DNA of 64,000 bases from Hoylesella pleuritidis JCM 14110 (GCF_000613725.1 NZ_BAJN01000013.1:1-64000), one strand, 5' to 3'; positions 54,047 through 64,000 are shown, counted from the stretch's first letter. Notes: generated from the sequence alone by a model not told the origin. Numbers and translations are program-made.

Positions 54047-56797
54047 ATGAGAAACTTTCTATTATCCGTTAGTTGCCTGTTGGCCGCGTGCCAAGTACAG
54101 GCCCAAAAGAAACCTTTGGACCATTCGGTTTACGACAGTTGGCAGAGCATCACATCACCGCAGATTTCCGACCGCGGCAATGTGCTGACTTATCTCATCA
54201 GTCCGCAGCAAGGCGACACAACACTCGTTATTCGTCAAAATCGGAATGGGCGTGAGATACGCATTCCACGCGGTTGCAAGGCCCGTATCTCGGCCGATGA
54301 GCACTTTGTAATCTGTACTATCAAGCCCCTGTTTAGCGTCATCAGACAAGCTCGAATCAAGAAAACGAAAACTGAAAAAATGCCCAAAGATTCATTGGCT
54401 ATCATCAATCTGACGAACGGGAAAATCAAGAAATTCAGAGACATTGAATCGTTCGGATTTGCCAAGAGAGGCGGATCAGCCGTAGCTTTCTTGTCGACCG
54501 ACACGACACTGATACAAAAAAAGTTCCGTAACAATAAAGATGTAGGTAAACCTTTGCTCATTTATCATTTACAAACGGGTGTCATCGATACTGTTCGATA
54601 TGTAAAGTCATACACATTCAATCGGTCAGGCGATTGGTTGACCTATACTCTTCAACCTAAGAAAAAGAAAACATTAGTGGGTGTTTATGATGTGCCTGCA
54701 CATCTACAAACAGTTGTCTCAGACACTTGCGTTTATCACTCACTCCCCAAATACAACTTCTCAGGCAACGAAATGCTGTTCCTTGCCTCACAAGATACGG
54801 CCTCCAGCGGATCGAAAAAATGTTACTTGTGGCGGCTTAAGCGTGGAGAGCAGAAAGCCAAGTTGTTAATGGCTCCCACAGACGTGCGCAATATGCCTTC
54901 GGGTTGGGGACTCAGCGAGAACAGTTCGCCCTATTTCAGCCGAGATGGGAAGCGTATTTTCGCAGGAATCTCACAGTATATTGCTCCCAATGACACTAAC
55001 ATCGTATCTTTTGAAAGTCCTTCTATTGATATCTGGAATTATGATGCCGACGAACTTCCGCCGATGCAAAAAGCCAACAGGAGTTCTATTGCCAGACGCA
55101 CTTGTCTCGGCATTTACGACGATACAGCACATCAGTTGGTTCCGCTGACCCATTCGCTGCTCGACAAAGTATATCTTGTACAAGAGGGAAATGCGCCGAT
55201 CGCCTATTCCAAAGACATCACACGCACGATTGTTTCGACTCAATGGGACATCCAGGCGCCCGAAGATATCAGTCTCATCGATCTCCGTAACGGAATGCGA
55301 AAGTTAGTTGCATCGCCGGCGTGCAGCCAACTTACAGCCTCACCAGGTGGCAAGTTTCTTGCATGGTTCGACCTCAAAGCCCGCAATTGGATGCTTTACA
55401 GCGTCGCGACAGGACAGACACGTAATATAACCGAAAAATTAAGAGTGAACTTTTGGGATGAACAGGCAGATACACCGAGCTTTCCCGAACCATACGGGAT
55501 GGCCGGATGGACGCAAAATGACAAAGAGCTGTTGATCTATGACCGCTATGATATTTGGCGAATATCTACTAACGACGGATCTGCAATCAATCTCACAGGC
55601 GCTGAAGGTCGAAAGACTTTGCGAACATTCCGCTATCTCAACACAAAAGATTCAGATGATGACCAGAGCATAGCACCGAACGAACGCTTATTATTGAGCG
55701 TTTTCGATACCAAAACCAAAATGCACGGTTTCGCTTCAACCTCTGTTACAAGTCGTACAGCCCCTACTGTTGCTGTACTCGATGGTTATTCCTATTCCTA
55801 TCCCATCAAAGCAAGAACAGCCGAGACTTATGTTTACACTCGCGGTAACTTCCAAAAACCGATGGATGTGTATCTTACCGATAACCGATGGCATACGCAA
55901 AAACAACTGAGCCATATCAATCCCCAACAGAAGAACTACAATTGGGGTACCGTAGAGCAGATTCATTGGACAGCGTATGACGGTACGCCGCAAGAAGGAA
56001 TGTTGTATAAGCCCGAAGATTTCGATGCAAAGAAAAAATACCCCGTATTGATTTACTTCTACGAACGCAATTCGGATAATCTTTATAATTATATAACGCC
56101 GCAACCGAGTTGGTCGATCATTAACATCACTTTCTATGTGAGCCGTGGCTATCTCGTATTCGTTCCCGATATCACCTACAAGACCGGAATCCCCGGCGAG
56201 TGTGCCTTCAACAGTATTTGCAGCGGAGCTGAGGCTTTGGCAGCCAATAGCTGGGTAGACAAGGATAATATGGCGATACAAGGACAGAGTTGGGGTGGCT
56301 ATCAGGTAGCCTATCTGGTCACCCGCACTCGTATGTTCAAAGCAGCCGGGGCAGGTGCGCCCGTGGCTAATATGACCAGTGCTTACGGTGGTATCAGATG
56401 GCAAACAGGAATGAGCCGGCAATTCCAATACGAGCAGACACAGAGTCGCATCGGTCGAAATTTATGGGATTCTCCCGAGACTTATATTGCTAACTCGCCC
56501 CTTTTCAAACTTCCGAATGTTACAACACCCGTTCTTATTATGCACAACGATGCCGACGGAGCTGTGCCTTGGTATCAAGGCATCGAAATGTTTATGGGTC
56601 TCCGACGTTTGGGCAAGCCCGCGTGGCTGTTAGAATATAATGACGAGGCTCACAATCTGCGGCAACGCCGCAACCGAAAAGATTTAAGTATCCGTCTGCA
56701 ACAGTTCTTCGATTACTATCTGAAAGGTGCTCCCGAGCCGTCGTGGATGAAGAATCAGCTTTCGATTCTGCGTAAAGGACAAGAATTCGGATATTAA
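54047..56797 (+). CDS. S9-family (prolyl oligopeptidase-like) serine peptidase
   Basis: Exported peptidase of 916 residues from ATG 54047, with signal peptide (MRNFLLSVSCLLAACQVQAQ). A long N-terminal beta-propeller-like region (WD/PD40-type strands such as NSSPYFSRDGKRIFAGI) is followed by the alpha/beta-hydrolase domain. The catalytic triad is Ser748 (GQSWGGYQ), Asp837 (HNDADGAVPW) and His869 (DEAHNL). Such periplasmic enzymes clip short peptides, often from the N-terminus (DPP-like), but the exact specificity cannot be read. A possible lipobox (LLAAC) sits inside the signal peptide before VQAQ cleavage, so lipidation is possible. It is a single gene with its own promoter. Confidence 0.9.
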   Translation: MRNFLLSVSCLLAACQVQAQKKPLDHSVYDSWQSITSPQISDRGNVLTYLISPQQGDTTLVIRQNRNGREIRIPRGCKARISADEHFVICTIKPLFSVIRQARIKKTKTEKMPKDSLAIINLTNGKIKKFRDIESFGFAKRGGSAVAFLSTDTTLIQKKFRNNKDVGKPLLIYHLQTGVIDTVRYVKSYTFNRSGDWLTYTLQPKKKKTLVGVYDVPAHLQTVVSDTCVYHSLPKYNFSGNEMLFLASQDTASSGSKKCYLWRLKRGEQKAKLLMAPTDVRNMPSGWGLSENSSPYFSRDGKRIFAGISQYIAPNDTNIVSFESPSIDIWNYDADELPPMQKANRSSIARRTCLGIYDDTAHQLVPLTHSLLDKVYLVQEGNAPIAYSKDITRTIVSTQWDIQAPEDISLIDLRNGMRKLVASPACSQLTASPGGKFLAWFDLKARNWMLYSVATGQTRNITEKLRVNFWDEQADTPSFPEPYGMAGWTQNDKELLIYDRYDIWRISTNDGSAINLTGAEGRKTLRTFRYLNTKDSDDDQSIAPNERLLLSVFDTKTKMHGFASTSVTSRTAPTVAVLDGYSYSYPIKARTAETYVYTRGNFQKPMDVYLTDNRWHTQKQLSHINPQQKNYNWGTVEQIHWTAYDGTPQEGMLYKPEDFDAKKKYPVLIYFYERNSDNLYNYITPQPSWSIINITFYVSRGYLVFVPDITYKTGIPGECAFNSICSGAEALAANSWVDKDNMAIQGQSWGGYQVAYLVTRTRMFKAAGAGAPVANMTSAYGGIRWQTGMSRQFQYEQTQSRIGRNLWDSPETYIANSPLFKLPNVTTPVLIMHNDADGAVPWYQGIEMFMGLRRLGKPAWLLEYNDEAHNLRQRRNRKDLSIRLQQFFDYYLKGAPEPSWMKNQLSILRKGQEFGY

Positions 56798-56917
56798 TTC
56801 TTTACGCGAATTTAGGATAAACTTGTATTCTGCAAGTGAGGAAGGAGGTATAAAAGACAGACTCAGACGGTACCAGAGAAAAAGTGTTATATATGCAATG
56901 TCGTAGGACAGAATTAA

Positions 56918-56955
56918 AAATATGACGTCATATTTGCTCGGATATGACATCATAT
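56918..56955. promoter_or_regulatory. Twin palindromes, operator-like
   Basis: AAATATGACGTCATATTT (56918-56935) is a perfect 18-bp palindrome. ATATGACATCATAT (56942-56955) repeats its core with one change, 22 bp on, i.e. two DNA turns. This layout fits cooperative binding by a dimeric regulator. The run of T after the second copy also allows a terminator role. Confidence 0.5.
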
Positions 56956-57381
56956 TTTTTTTTCGAACACATAAAGATTGAACCAGAAACCTTATAATGA
57001 GTTCTCCCTACAAACGGTACTTTTTACCTTAACTTATGGGGTAAGATGAACAATATGTTGCATAAGAAAATGCTTATCCCGAACTCGCATAATTCTTTGC
57101 TTATAGAATTCTAAACATCCAACTACTTAAAGGATTAGAAAACGGCGAAAACAACGTGTCTAAATAGTTGGAAACACAAAAATCAGTAAAACAACATTTC
57201 CGGAGTCTCGAATTGTTCGAAAATGATAAAAACAACATAAAATCTGGATAAAATTATATGGAGCGAATTATATACACTAATTTGCCGGTAAAATTTTAAT
57301 TATACCGAAGAACACATCAGTAATTTTACCAAATTCGACGCAAAATAAACGGTTTACTATAAATACCAAGAAATAGGTATT

Positions 57382-57412
57382 GTAGGATTAAATAACTTCC
57401 ACTAACTTTGCA
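57382..57412 (+). promoter_or_regulatory. Promoter of the TonB receptor-susC4-susD4 genes
   Basis: TTG (57382-57384), 20 bp, TAACTTTG (57405-57412). The leader is about 120 bases long and contains the GTTGAG/CTCAAC hairpin. Confidence 0.7.
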
Positions 57413-57536
57413 AAAAATTTCACAACCAATTAAGAATCGACTTATCTGCTTGGCGGCGAACAATATTAAAATGCCATAGTTGAGTCTCAGGATTCTCAAC
57501 AATAAAAAGAAGCACCATAAGTCTGACAATTTTGTT

Positions 57537-59792
57537 ATGCATTATACAAGAAGAATGCTGCCTCTGCTTCTGTCACTAACACCATTAGGCATATATGCCC
57601 AGACGCAACAAGGCACACAAACAGAGACTAAAAATGCTATGACCGATTCGGTGCACAGGATAACGGAGGTGGTAGTGCGTTCCAATCAGATGCTGGGTAG
57701 CAAGTTTGAGGCTCGTAACCGTACGGGATCGGCTTATTATATCTCTCCTGAGGAAATTGGGAAGTTCGGTTATACCGACATCAACCGTATGCTCAAGAGC
57801 GTGCCAGGAGTGAATGTGTACGAAGAAGACGGCTTCGGATTGCGCCCGAATATCAGTCTGCGCGGTACGAAAGCCGAGCGAAGCGAACGTATCTCACTGA
57901 TGGAAGACGGCGTGTTGGCCGCTCCGGCGCCTTATGCTGCTCCGGCAGCCTATTATTTCCCCAATGCCGGGCGTATGTATGCCATCGAGGTGTTGAAGGG
58001 AAGCAGTCAGGTGCAATATGGCCCGTTTACTACCGGTGGTGCTATTAATATGGTATCAACACCCATTCCCTCGAAATTCAGTGCCAAGCTGAACACCTCT
58101 TACGGCAGCTACAACACGCTCAAATCGTATGCAAGCATAGGCAATCGCTTTAAATATACAGGCTTCTTGGTGGAATATCTGCGTTATCAATCAAACGGTT
58201 TCCGCAAAGATGAGCCGAACGAGCGCACGGGATTCAAACGCAACGACCTAATAGCCAAGTTTGCGGCACAGACCAACAAGGATGAAGGACTCAATCATTT
58301 GTTTGAACTGAAGTTCGGGTTTGCCAACGAAACATCTGACGAAACCTATCTGGGACTGTCGGAAAGCGATTTCGCCACACGGCCTTACTTTCGCTATGCC
58401 GGTGCGCAGAAAGACAATCTCAAGACTCGTCATACACAATGGGTGGCGACCTATCTGATAAAATCAGGTAACAAATTAAAGATAACCACAAACTTATATT
58501 ACAACTATTTCTTCCGCAATTGGTATAAACTGAACGAAGTGAAGGCCGGTATCACCAAGGCCGAGCGTCGCTCTATCGACGCAGTGCTTGCCGATCCGGA
58601 AACCAATCGAGACTATTTCGACATCGTCACGGGCAAGAAAGACTACATCGGCGAGGCACTGATGCTGCGCGCCAACCATCGTGTGTACCGCTCGCGAGGT
58701 ATACAGTCGAAGGGCGAATACCGTACGATGTTGGGCGGCGGCTATTTCACTGCGGAGCTGGGCGTGCGCTATCACGCCGACAGTGAAGACCGCTTTCAGC
58801 AAGACGATGCCTATTCGATACAGGGCGGGCGTATGAGTCTTTTCCTGGCAGGATTGCCAGGCAGCAATGCTAACCGCATTACCACAGCTCATGCTTGGTC
58901 AGGCTATTGGCTGGGAAAATGGTCGAAAGGCATTTTCACAGTCACAGCCGGTATGCGCTATGAAGATGTAGAATTGCTGAAGCGCGACTATACTAAGGTC
59001 GATCCTCGTCGAACAGGCAAGGTGCGCATCGAAACGCCCAACCACGCACGTGCTCTGCTGCCGGGATTGGGATTCAACGTAAAGGTGCTACCTATTCTTT
59101 CGGTTTTCGGTGGTATTCACAAGGGTTTCGCACCGCCCAGCGCCACACTCAACCAAAAGGCTGAAAGCAGTGTGAATGTGGAAGCCGGACTGCGCCTGAC
59201 AACACAAAAGATGAAATTCGAAGCTATCGCCTTTAACAATGACTATTCTAATATGCTGGGGAGTGACCTGGCCGCACAGGGCGGACAAGGCACGCTCGAT
59301 CAGTTCAACGTAGGCAAAGCCACGGTAAACGGCTTGGAACTGATGTTTCATTATCTACCATTACCCAAGCACTTTACTCTCCAACTACCCATTCAACTTT
59401 CCTACACATACACCAATACCGAGATGAAGAACGATTTCGAAAGTTCAGCTTGGGGCCATGTGGTCTATGGAGACGAAATACCTTATATATATAAACACGC
59501 TTTCAATGCCCAGATCGGCATTGAGCACAAATGGGTGGAAGCAAACTTCGGAGCACGCTATAACGGTAATATGCGCACCGCGCCAGGACATGGAAAGATT
59601 GCCGAACGTGAAAAGATTCCTGCCCATCTGATTTTGGATGCTTCGCTAAAAGGACACATCAACAAAAATATCACTATCACCCTGAATGCCATCAATTTAA
59701 CCAATAAAAAATATTTGGTATCACGCCATCCTTCCGGACTGAGAGCCGGCCATCCTTTTGGCATCTACGGTGGCATACAATTGCATCTGTAA
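57537..59792 (+). CDS. TonB-dependent receptor, FecA-like
   Basis: TonB-dependent outer-membrane receptor of about 751 residues. ATG 57537 gives a signal peptide (MLPLLLSLTPLGIYAQ within it); ATG 57555 is an alternative. Upstream non-ATG starts lie in the leader. The plug has a TonB-box-like ITEVVVRS, then INRMLKSVPGVNVYEEDGFG, RPNISLRGTKAERSERISLM and EVLKGSSQVQYGPFTTGGAI, which resembles the ferric-citrate receptor FecA group. The barrel ends HPFGIYGGIQLHL. No FecR/FecI genes are adjacent, and no N-terminal signalling or carboxypeptidase-regulatory domain is present. Iron-chelate uptake is likely but other ligands are possible. susC4 follows after 55 bp with no clear promoter, suggesting co-transcription. 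Confidence 0.88.
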   Translation: MHYTRRMLPLLLSLTPLGIYAQTQQGTQTETKNAMTDSVHRITEVVVRSNQMLGSKFEARNRTGSAYYISPEEIGKFGYTDINRMLKSVPGVNVYEEDGFGLRPNISLRGTKAERSERISLMEDGVLAAPAPYAAPAAYYFPNAGRMYAIEVLKGSSQVQYGPFTTGGAINMVSTPIPSKFSAKLNTSYGSYNTLKSYASIGNRFKYTGFLVEYLRYQSNGFRKDEPNERTGFKRNDLIAKFAAQTNKDEGLNHLFELKFGFANETSDETYLGLSESDFATRPYFRYAGAQKDNLKTRHTQWVATYLIKSGNKLKITTNLYYNYFFRNWYKLNEVKAGITKAERRSIDAVLADPETNRDYFDIVTGKKDYIGEALMLRANHRVYRSRGIQSKGEYRTMLGGGYFTAELGVRYHADSEDRFQQDDAYSIQGGRMSLFLAGLPGSNANRITTAHAWSGYWLGKWSKGIFTVTAGMRYEDVELLKRDYTKVDPRRTGKVRIETPNHARALLPGLGFNVKVLPILSVFGGIHKGFAPPSATLNQKAESSVNVEAGLRLTTQKMKFEAIAFNNDYSNMLGSDLAAQGGQGTLDQFNVGKATVNGLELMFHYLPLPKHFTLQLPIQLSYTYTNTEMKNDFESSAWGHVVYGDEIPYIYKHAFNAQIGIEHKWVEANFGARYNGNMRTAPGHGKIAEREKIPAHLILDASLKGHINKNITITLNAINLTNKKYLVSRHPSGLRAGHPFGIYGGIQLHL

Positions 59793-59847
59793 CGCAAAGG
59801 CAGACTATATTCGATAAAGCAAGTAGAATCATCTATTATAAAAAAGA

Positions 59848-62800
59848 ATGTATAGACTTACAAACATAAAGAAGATACTGACAACCATTTTGTTGCTGTT
59901 CGCAGTTCTCGCAGTGGCGGCGCAAACAGCCGAAACCGTTACGGGAACAGTAAGAAACGAGCAGGGCGAAACGCTCATCGGAGCATACGTGCAGGTGTTG
60001 GAAACTAAGGAAAAGGCCGTGACCGACGTAAACGGACACTTCACCATCAAGCTATGCTGGGCCAGACATTACAGGCAAGTTACATCGGTATGCTCACGCA
60101 ACGGGTGAAAGTGGGTAGCCGGCCATTGAATATCGTGCTGAAAGACGATAGTCGGCAAGTAGACGAAGTCGTGGTGACAGGCTATCAGAATATCCGTAAC
60201 CGGGTATATACCGGTGCTGCCACATCGGTGAAGATGGACGACATCAAACTCGAAGGCATCGCCGACGTATCGCGAATGCTCGAAGGCCGCGTACCCGGTC
60301 TGTCGATACAGAACATATCGGGCACGTTCGGCTCGGCTCCCCGCATTAATATCCGAGGTGGCGCCTCTATCATCGGCAATGTGCAACCATTGTGGGTCAT
60401 CGATGGTGCGGTGTATGAAGACCTTGTACACCTCAGTCTCGACCAACTGGCATCAGGCGATGCCGTGACACTCATCAGCTCGGCTGTATCGGGACTTAAC
60501 CCGGCCGACATACAGGACATACAAGTATTGAAAGACGCTTCGGCCACATCGGTATACGGTGCCCGAGCCTTAAACGGCGTGATCGTGATCACCACCAAGT
60601 CGGGCAGGAGAGAATCCCCCTTGCGGGTAACTTACTCCACAGAGAATACCGTACGTCTGAAACCTCGCTATAGCGACTTCGACCTACTTAATTCACAGGA
60701 AACAATGTCGCTCTATCAAGAGATGTACGATAAGGGATATTTCGGTATCACCAACTCGTTGTACGGAAGACGCAGTGGAATATATTACCAATTATATAGA
60801 GGTGTGAGCACCATCAATCCAGCAACAGGCACCTATTATCTGCCCAATACTCCCGAAGCAAGGATGGATTTCCTGCGCAAACGCGAATATGCTAACACCG
60901 ACTGGTTTGATCTTCTCTTTACGATGAAGCCCATTACCAATCACATGATAACGCTCTCTGGAGGTGGAAAAAACACAGCTACCTATGCATCGATAGGCTT
61001 TTACAATGATGCAGGATGGACTATCGCCGATAAAGTGCGTCGATTTACGGCTAATGTGAAGAATACTTTCTATATCAACGATAAGTTCACGACTACGCTC
61101 ACGGCACAGGGTAACATCCGTTCGCAGAAAGCACCGGGCACGATGCCGCAGCGCAAAAATAATACGCTTGGAGTATTTGAGCGCGATTTCGACATCAATC
61201 CTTTCTCGTATGCCCTCGGAACAAGCCGTACCTTGCGTCCCTACAATGAAGACGGAAGCCTGGAATACTACCGCAACAACTGGGCGCCATTTAATATCTT
61301 CAACGAATATGCCAATAACAAGATGAGCATAGACGTGCTGGATTTCAAGATACAAGCTGAAGCCACTTACAGGTTGAACAATGATATCGCGATCAAAACC
61401 CTGCTGTCTACACGCCAGGCATATACTAGTACGACTCACGAAGTACACGAAGGTTCGAACATCGTGCAGGCTTTCAGGGCCAATGAAAATCCGTTCGTTG
61501 CCCAGCAGAACATTTATCTGGTGCACGACAAAGACAATCCGCAGCTTCAACCCAAGGTGGGACTGACCCACGGAGGCATACTCAACAAAACGGAAGCCTC
61601 GCTGAAAAGCGTCTTGGCCCGCATCGCTTTTGATTTCGATAAGCGTATGGGGCAGCACGATTTAAAGGCTTTTGCTTTTACCGAGATACGTTCGGCCGTG
61701 CGCACGGTTAATCCCTTCCAAGGCTATGGCATTCAATATGATAGAGGAAATCAAGTCTACACCAATCCGTTGATATTCAATAAACTGATCAACGAGGGCA
61801 GCAATTATTTCAATCTGCACAAAAGAAACGACCGAGGCGTTACCTTCTCGTTTAATGGAACCTACGGTTATGCAGGCAAATATGTCTTCAATATGGTGTT
61901 CAACTGTGAAGGATCCAATACTTCGGGAAAAGGAGCGCGTGCACTGTGGTTACCTACCTGGAATGTGGGAGCCAAATGGAACATTGACCGGGAAGCCTTT
62001 ATGAAAGACAATAAAACGATTTCACGATTGGCTTTGCGTGCCAGTTACGGTCTTACTGCCAAAATGAACGAAGAGGCCATCAATGCCAATTCCATTTATA
62101 AAAGCGGCATTGTGAATCGTCGTAACTTCAACGATCGGGAGAACAAACTTAACATTCTGCACCTGGAAAACAGAGACCTGACGTGGGAAAAAATGTATGA
62201 ACTGAATATCGGTGTAGAGTTGGGACTGTTCAACAACCGCATCAGTACGACATTAGACGTGTATCAGCGTAACACTTTTGATCTGATAGACCTGGTTCGT
62301 ACCTCTGGTGTTGGTGGTCAATACTATAAATATGCCAATTTCGGCGATATGCGTACGCGAGGCATAGAGCTGGGTGTACACACCAAAAACATTGTAACGG
62401 ATGGCTTCAGTTGGAGCACCAGTCTCACGTTGAGTGCAATGAACCAGAAGATTACGCGCCTATTGAATACCCCCAATGCCTTTGATATGGTAGCAGGAAG
62501 AGGTCGTGGAAACATCGTTGGCTATCCGAGAGGTTCGCTCTTCTCATTTAATTTCCAGGGACTGAACAACAACGGACTACCTACATTCGACTTCGGACTT
62601 TATCCATCCAACCAAGGAGAATACTCGAACATTGCCGGAGCCGATTTCCTCGATACTCAGTATGCCAAGTCATATCTGCTGTATCACGGGCCGATAGAGC
62701 CGCAAGTGATAGGCGGTTTGTCCAATACACTTAAATATAAGAATTGGGAACTGTCGTTCTTCGTAACAATGCAGGCAGGCAATAAGATTCGTCTGAACCC

Positions 62801-63221
62801 TACATTCGACCCCGAATTCGGCGACTTGAACGTATTCTCTAAGTCTTATTACAATCGTTGGCTCAATCCGGGCGATGAATTTAAGACCGATGTTCCCGTA
62901 CTCCCATCTCAGGAATTGATTGCAAAAGTAGGTAAAGAGAATATCGAGCGGGCCTATAACACGTATAATTACTCGCAGAAGATGGTAGCAGATGGAAGTT
63001 TTGTGCGGATGAAAAATATCTCTTTGGGGTATAACGTGCCTGACAAATTCTTGAAAAAGGTGAAGCTGCACACAATGAACCTGCGCCTGAACGTGACCAA
63101 TCCGTTCCTTATCTATTCAGACAAGAAGCTCAAAGGACAAGATCCTGAGTATTACAAGTCGGGTGGTGTTTCGCTTCCTACGCCTAAACAGTATACTGTA
63201 ACATTGAACATCGGTTTCTAA
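59848..63221 (+). CDS. SusC/RagA-family TonB-linked outer-membrane protein (susC4), 5' frame break
   Basis: SusC-type importer of about 1,124 residues once a break is repaired. The first part from ATG 59848 holds the signal peptide (LTTILLLFAVLAVAAQ) and carboxypeptidase-regulatory-like domain (ETVTGTVRNEQGETLIGAYV to DVNGHFTIK). The frame then ends at 60108. The rest (plug and barrel, SVYGARALNGVIVITTKSG, end KQYTVTLNIGF) is open from 60054. One missing G near 60048-60052 (AAGCTATG read as AAG GCT ATG) joins them as FTIKAMLGQTLQASYIGM, the usual SusC wording at this point. It pairs with susD4, 11 bp downstream. Confidence 0.91.
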
Positions 63222-63232
63222 TAAGAAGAAAT

Positions 63233-64000
63233 ATGAAAAGAAATATATCATTGTTGCTATTCGCAACAGCAGCCTGGCTATTTATCGGCTGTAACGATTT
63301 CCTTGATAAAAGTCCCGATTCGGAACTGGATGTCGATATCAACTCCGAGGAAAAGATTGCAGAACTGCTTACAGGAGCTTATCCCGAGGCAAGCTATATC
63401 CCCTTTCTGGAGCCCCGTACCGACAATGTAGAAGAGCGTGTCAATGGTGTGCATTCGCGGCTGAACGAATCTATGTTCTTTTGGGAAGACTACGATCAGG
63501 AAGATCTCGATACACCTTTGAACTATTGGAATGCTTGTTACAAGGGCATTGCGCAGGCCAATAAGGCTTTAGAACTGTTGAGCCGCTATCCCAAGAGTGA
63601 GCGTGTAAAGGCCTTGTATGGAGAAGCATTCCTGCTGAGAGCCTACCTGCATTTTATGTTAGTCAATATCTGGTCGGAACCTTACGGAGGTAAATCGACC
63701 AATCCGGGAATTCCCTATATTACGAAACCCGAGAAGAATGCTCTGGTGGACTATCAACGAGGTACAGTGAATGAAGTCTATGCCAAAATCGAAAAGGATC
63801 TGAAGCTGGGTATTTCCTTAGTTTCAGACACCTATTACAAGCATCCCAAGTTTCATTTCAATAAGAAAGCAGCCTATGCTTTTGCTTCTCGTTTCTACCT
63901 GATGAAGGGAGAATGGAAGGAGGTCATTGCATATGCGGACTATGTTCTCGGCGGCGATCCCAAAACACAGCTTCGCCCGTGGCGACAATATGCTGATGAA
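63233..64000 (+). CDS. RagB/SusD-family nutrient-binding lipoprotein (susD4), cut by the window end
   Basis: Starts at ATG 63233, 11 bp after susC4, and is open to the last base (256 codons seen). Lipobox WLFIGC (Cys20), then NDFLDKSPDSELDVDINSEE, the SusD N-terminus, and TPR-like helices (LYGEAFLLRAYLHFMLVNIW; KAAYAFASRFYLMKGEWKEV). The C-terminal RagB/SusD region is beyond the window. Confidence 0.93.
   Translation, partial: MKRNISLLLFATAAWLFIGCNDFLDKSPDSELDVDINSEEKIAELLTGAYPEASYIPFLEPRTDNVEERVNGVHSRLNESMFFWEDYDQEDLDTPLNYWNACYKGIAQANKALELLSRYPKSERVKALYGEAFLLRAYLHFMLVNIWSEPYGGKSTNPGIPYITKPEKNALVDYQRGTVNEVYAKIEKDLKLGISLVSDTYYKHPKFHFNKKAAYAFASRFYLMKGEWKEVIAYADYVLGGDPKTQLRPWRQYADE

Larger units (their letters stand above)
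56798..57536. other. Intergenic region between the S9 peptidase gene and the TonB receptor gene
   Basis: A 739-bp A/T-rich gap with twin palindromes (56918-56955), the receptor promoter (57382-57412) and a leader hairpin GTTGAG/CTCAAC (57479-57484 and 57495-57500). No gene and no recognised riboswitch. Confidence 0.6.

Noticed and set aside
55736-56428. Antisense open frame of 230 codons within the S9 peptidase gene
   Set aside because: It covers the catalytic domain of the real gene and has no independent support.
56942-56963. Second palindrome plus T-run as the S9 gene terminator
   Set aside because: Possible, but the perfect first palindrome and the 22-bp spacing fit an operator better; recorded as operator-like with this alternative.
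57413-57536. Riboswitch in the TonB receptor leader
   Set aside because: Only a 6-bp hairpin is visible and no conserved cobalamin or other riboswitch core could be recognised.

Overview
This window comes from a Bacteroidota chromosome, most likely order Bacteroidales and probably Prevotellaceae-like. The reasons are four SusC/SusD pairs, Bacteroidota promoters (TTG/TTTG, about 20 bp, then TAnnTTTG), a T9SS-type C-terminal sorting domain beside a PorV-like gene, BACON and GLPGLI proteins, a lipoprotein TamA (TamL) and the exbB-exbD-exbD order. No phage, integrase, insertion sequence, CRISPR array, rRNA or tRNA was recognised.

Layout. 0.1-3.1 kb: ExbB/ExbD energy module and an Lrp-type regulator. 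3.7-9.9 kb (+): susC-susD-discoidin lipoprotein. 9.9-11.0 kb (-): ilvE. 11.7-16.1 kb (-): second susC/susD. 16.5-23.4 kb (-): tamB-tamL envelope assembly pair, divergent from a beta-barrel protein (23.6-26.1 kb). 26.1-28.3 kb (-): tetR-fabG and a pseudouridine synthase. 29.0-39.2 kb (-): a tight five-gene operon, susC-susD-BACON lipoprotein-S8 protease-PorV-like protein. 40.4-45.9 kb (-): SPOR lipoprotein-ruvX-def-TPR-thrS. 46.2-47.0 kb (+): YtxH/holin-like stress trio. 47.4-48.1 kb (-): SDR. 48.3-53.1 kb (+): sppA-lpxK-punA-thiL. 53.6-54.0 kb (-): decayed GLPGLI gene. 54.0-56.8 kb (+): S9 peptidase. 57.5-64.0 kb (+): TonB receptor followed by a fourth susC/susD, the susD cut by the window edge.

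The gene content centres on the outer membrane: ExbB/ExbD power TonB-dependent uptake, four SusCD pairs and a FecA-like receptor import nutrients, TamL/TamB and LpxK build the envelope, and S8 and S9 peptidases process peptides. No polysaccharide-degrading enzyme lies near any SusCD pair. The most system-like unit is the SusCD-BACON-protease-PorV operon, whose protease carries both a lipoprotein signal and a T9SS-like C-terminal domain.

Seven otherwise intact genes (susC1, tamB, the S8 gene twice, susD3, thrS, def, susC4) contain frame breaks, nearly all explained by one missing base. Two of these genes are normally essential, so errors in this sequence are the leading explanation; I annotate full gene extents across the breaks. 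Non-coding DNA holds three notable structures: a dispersed hairpin/22-bp repeat built on GCGTTTAACGG, also present inside tamB; a 41-bp-period array upstream of the protease operon; and twin palindromes 22 bp apart upstream of the FecA-like receptor.
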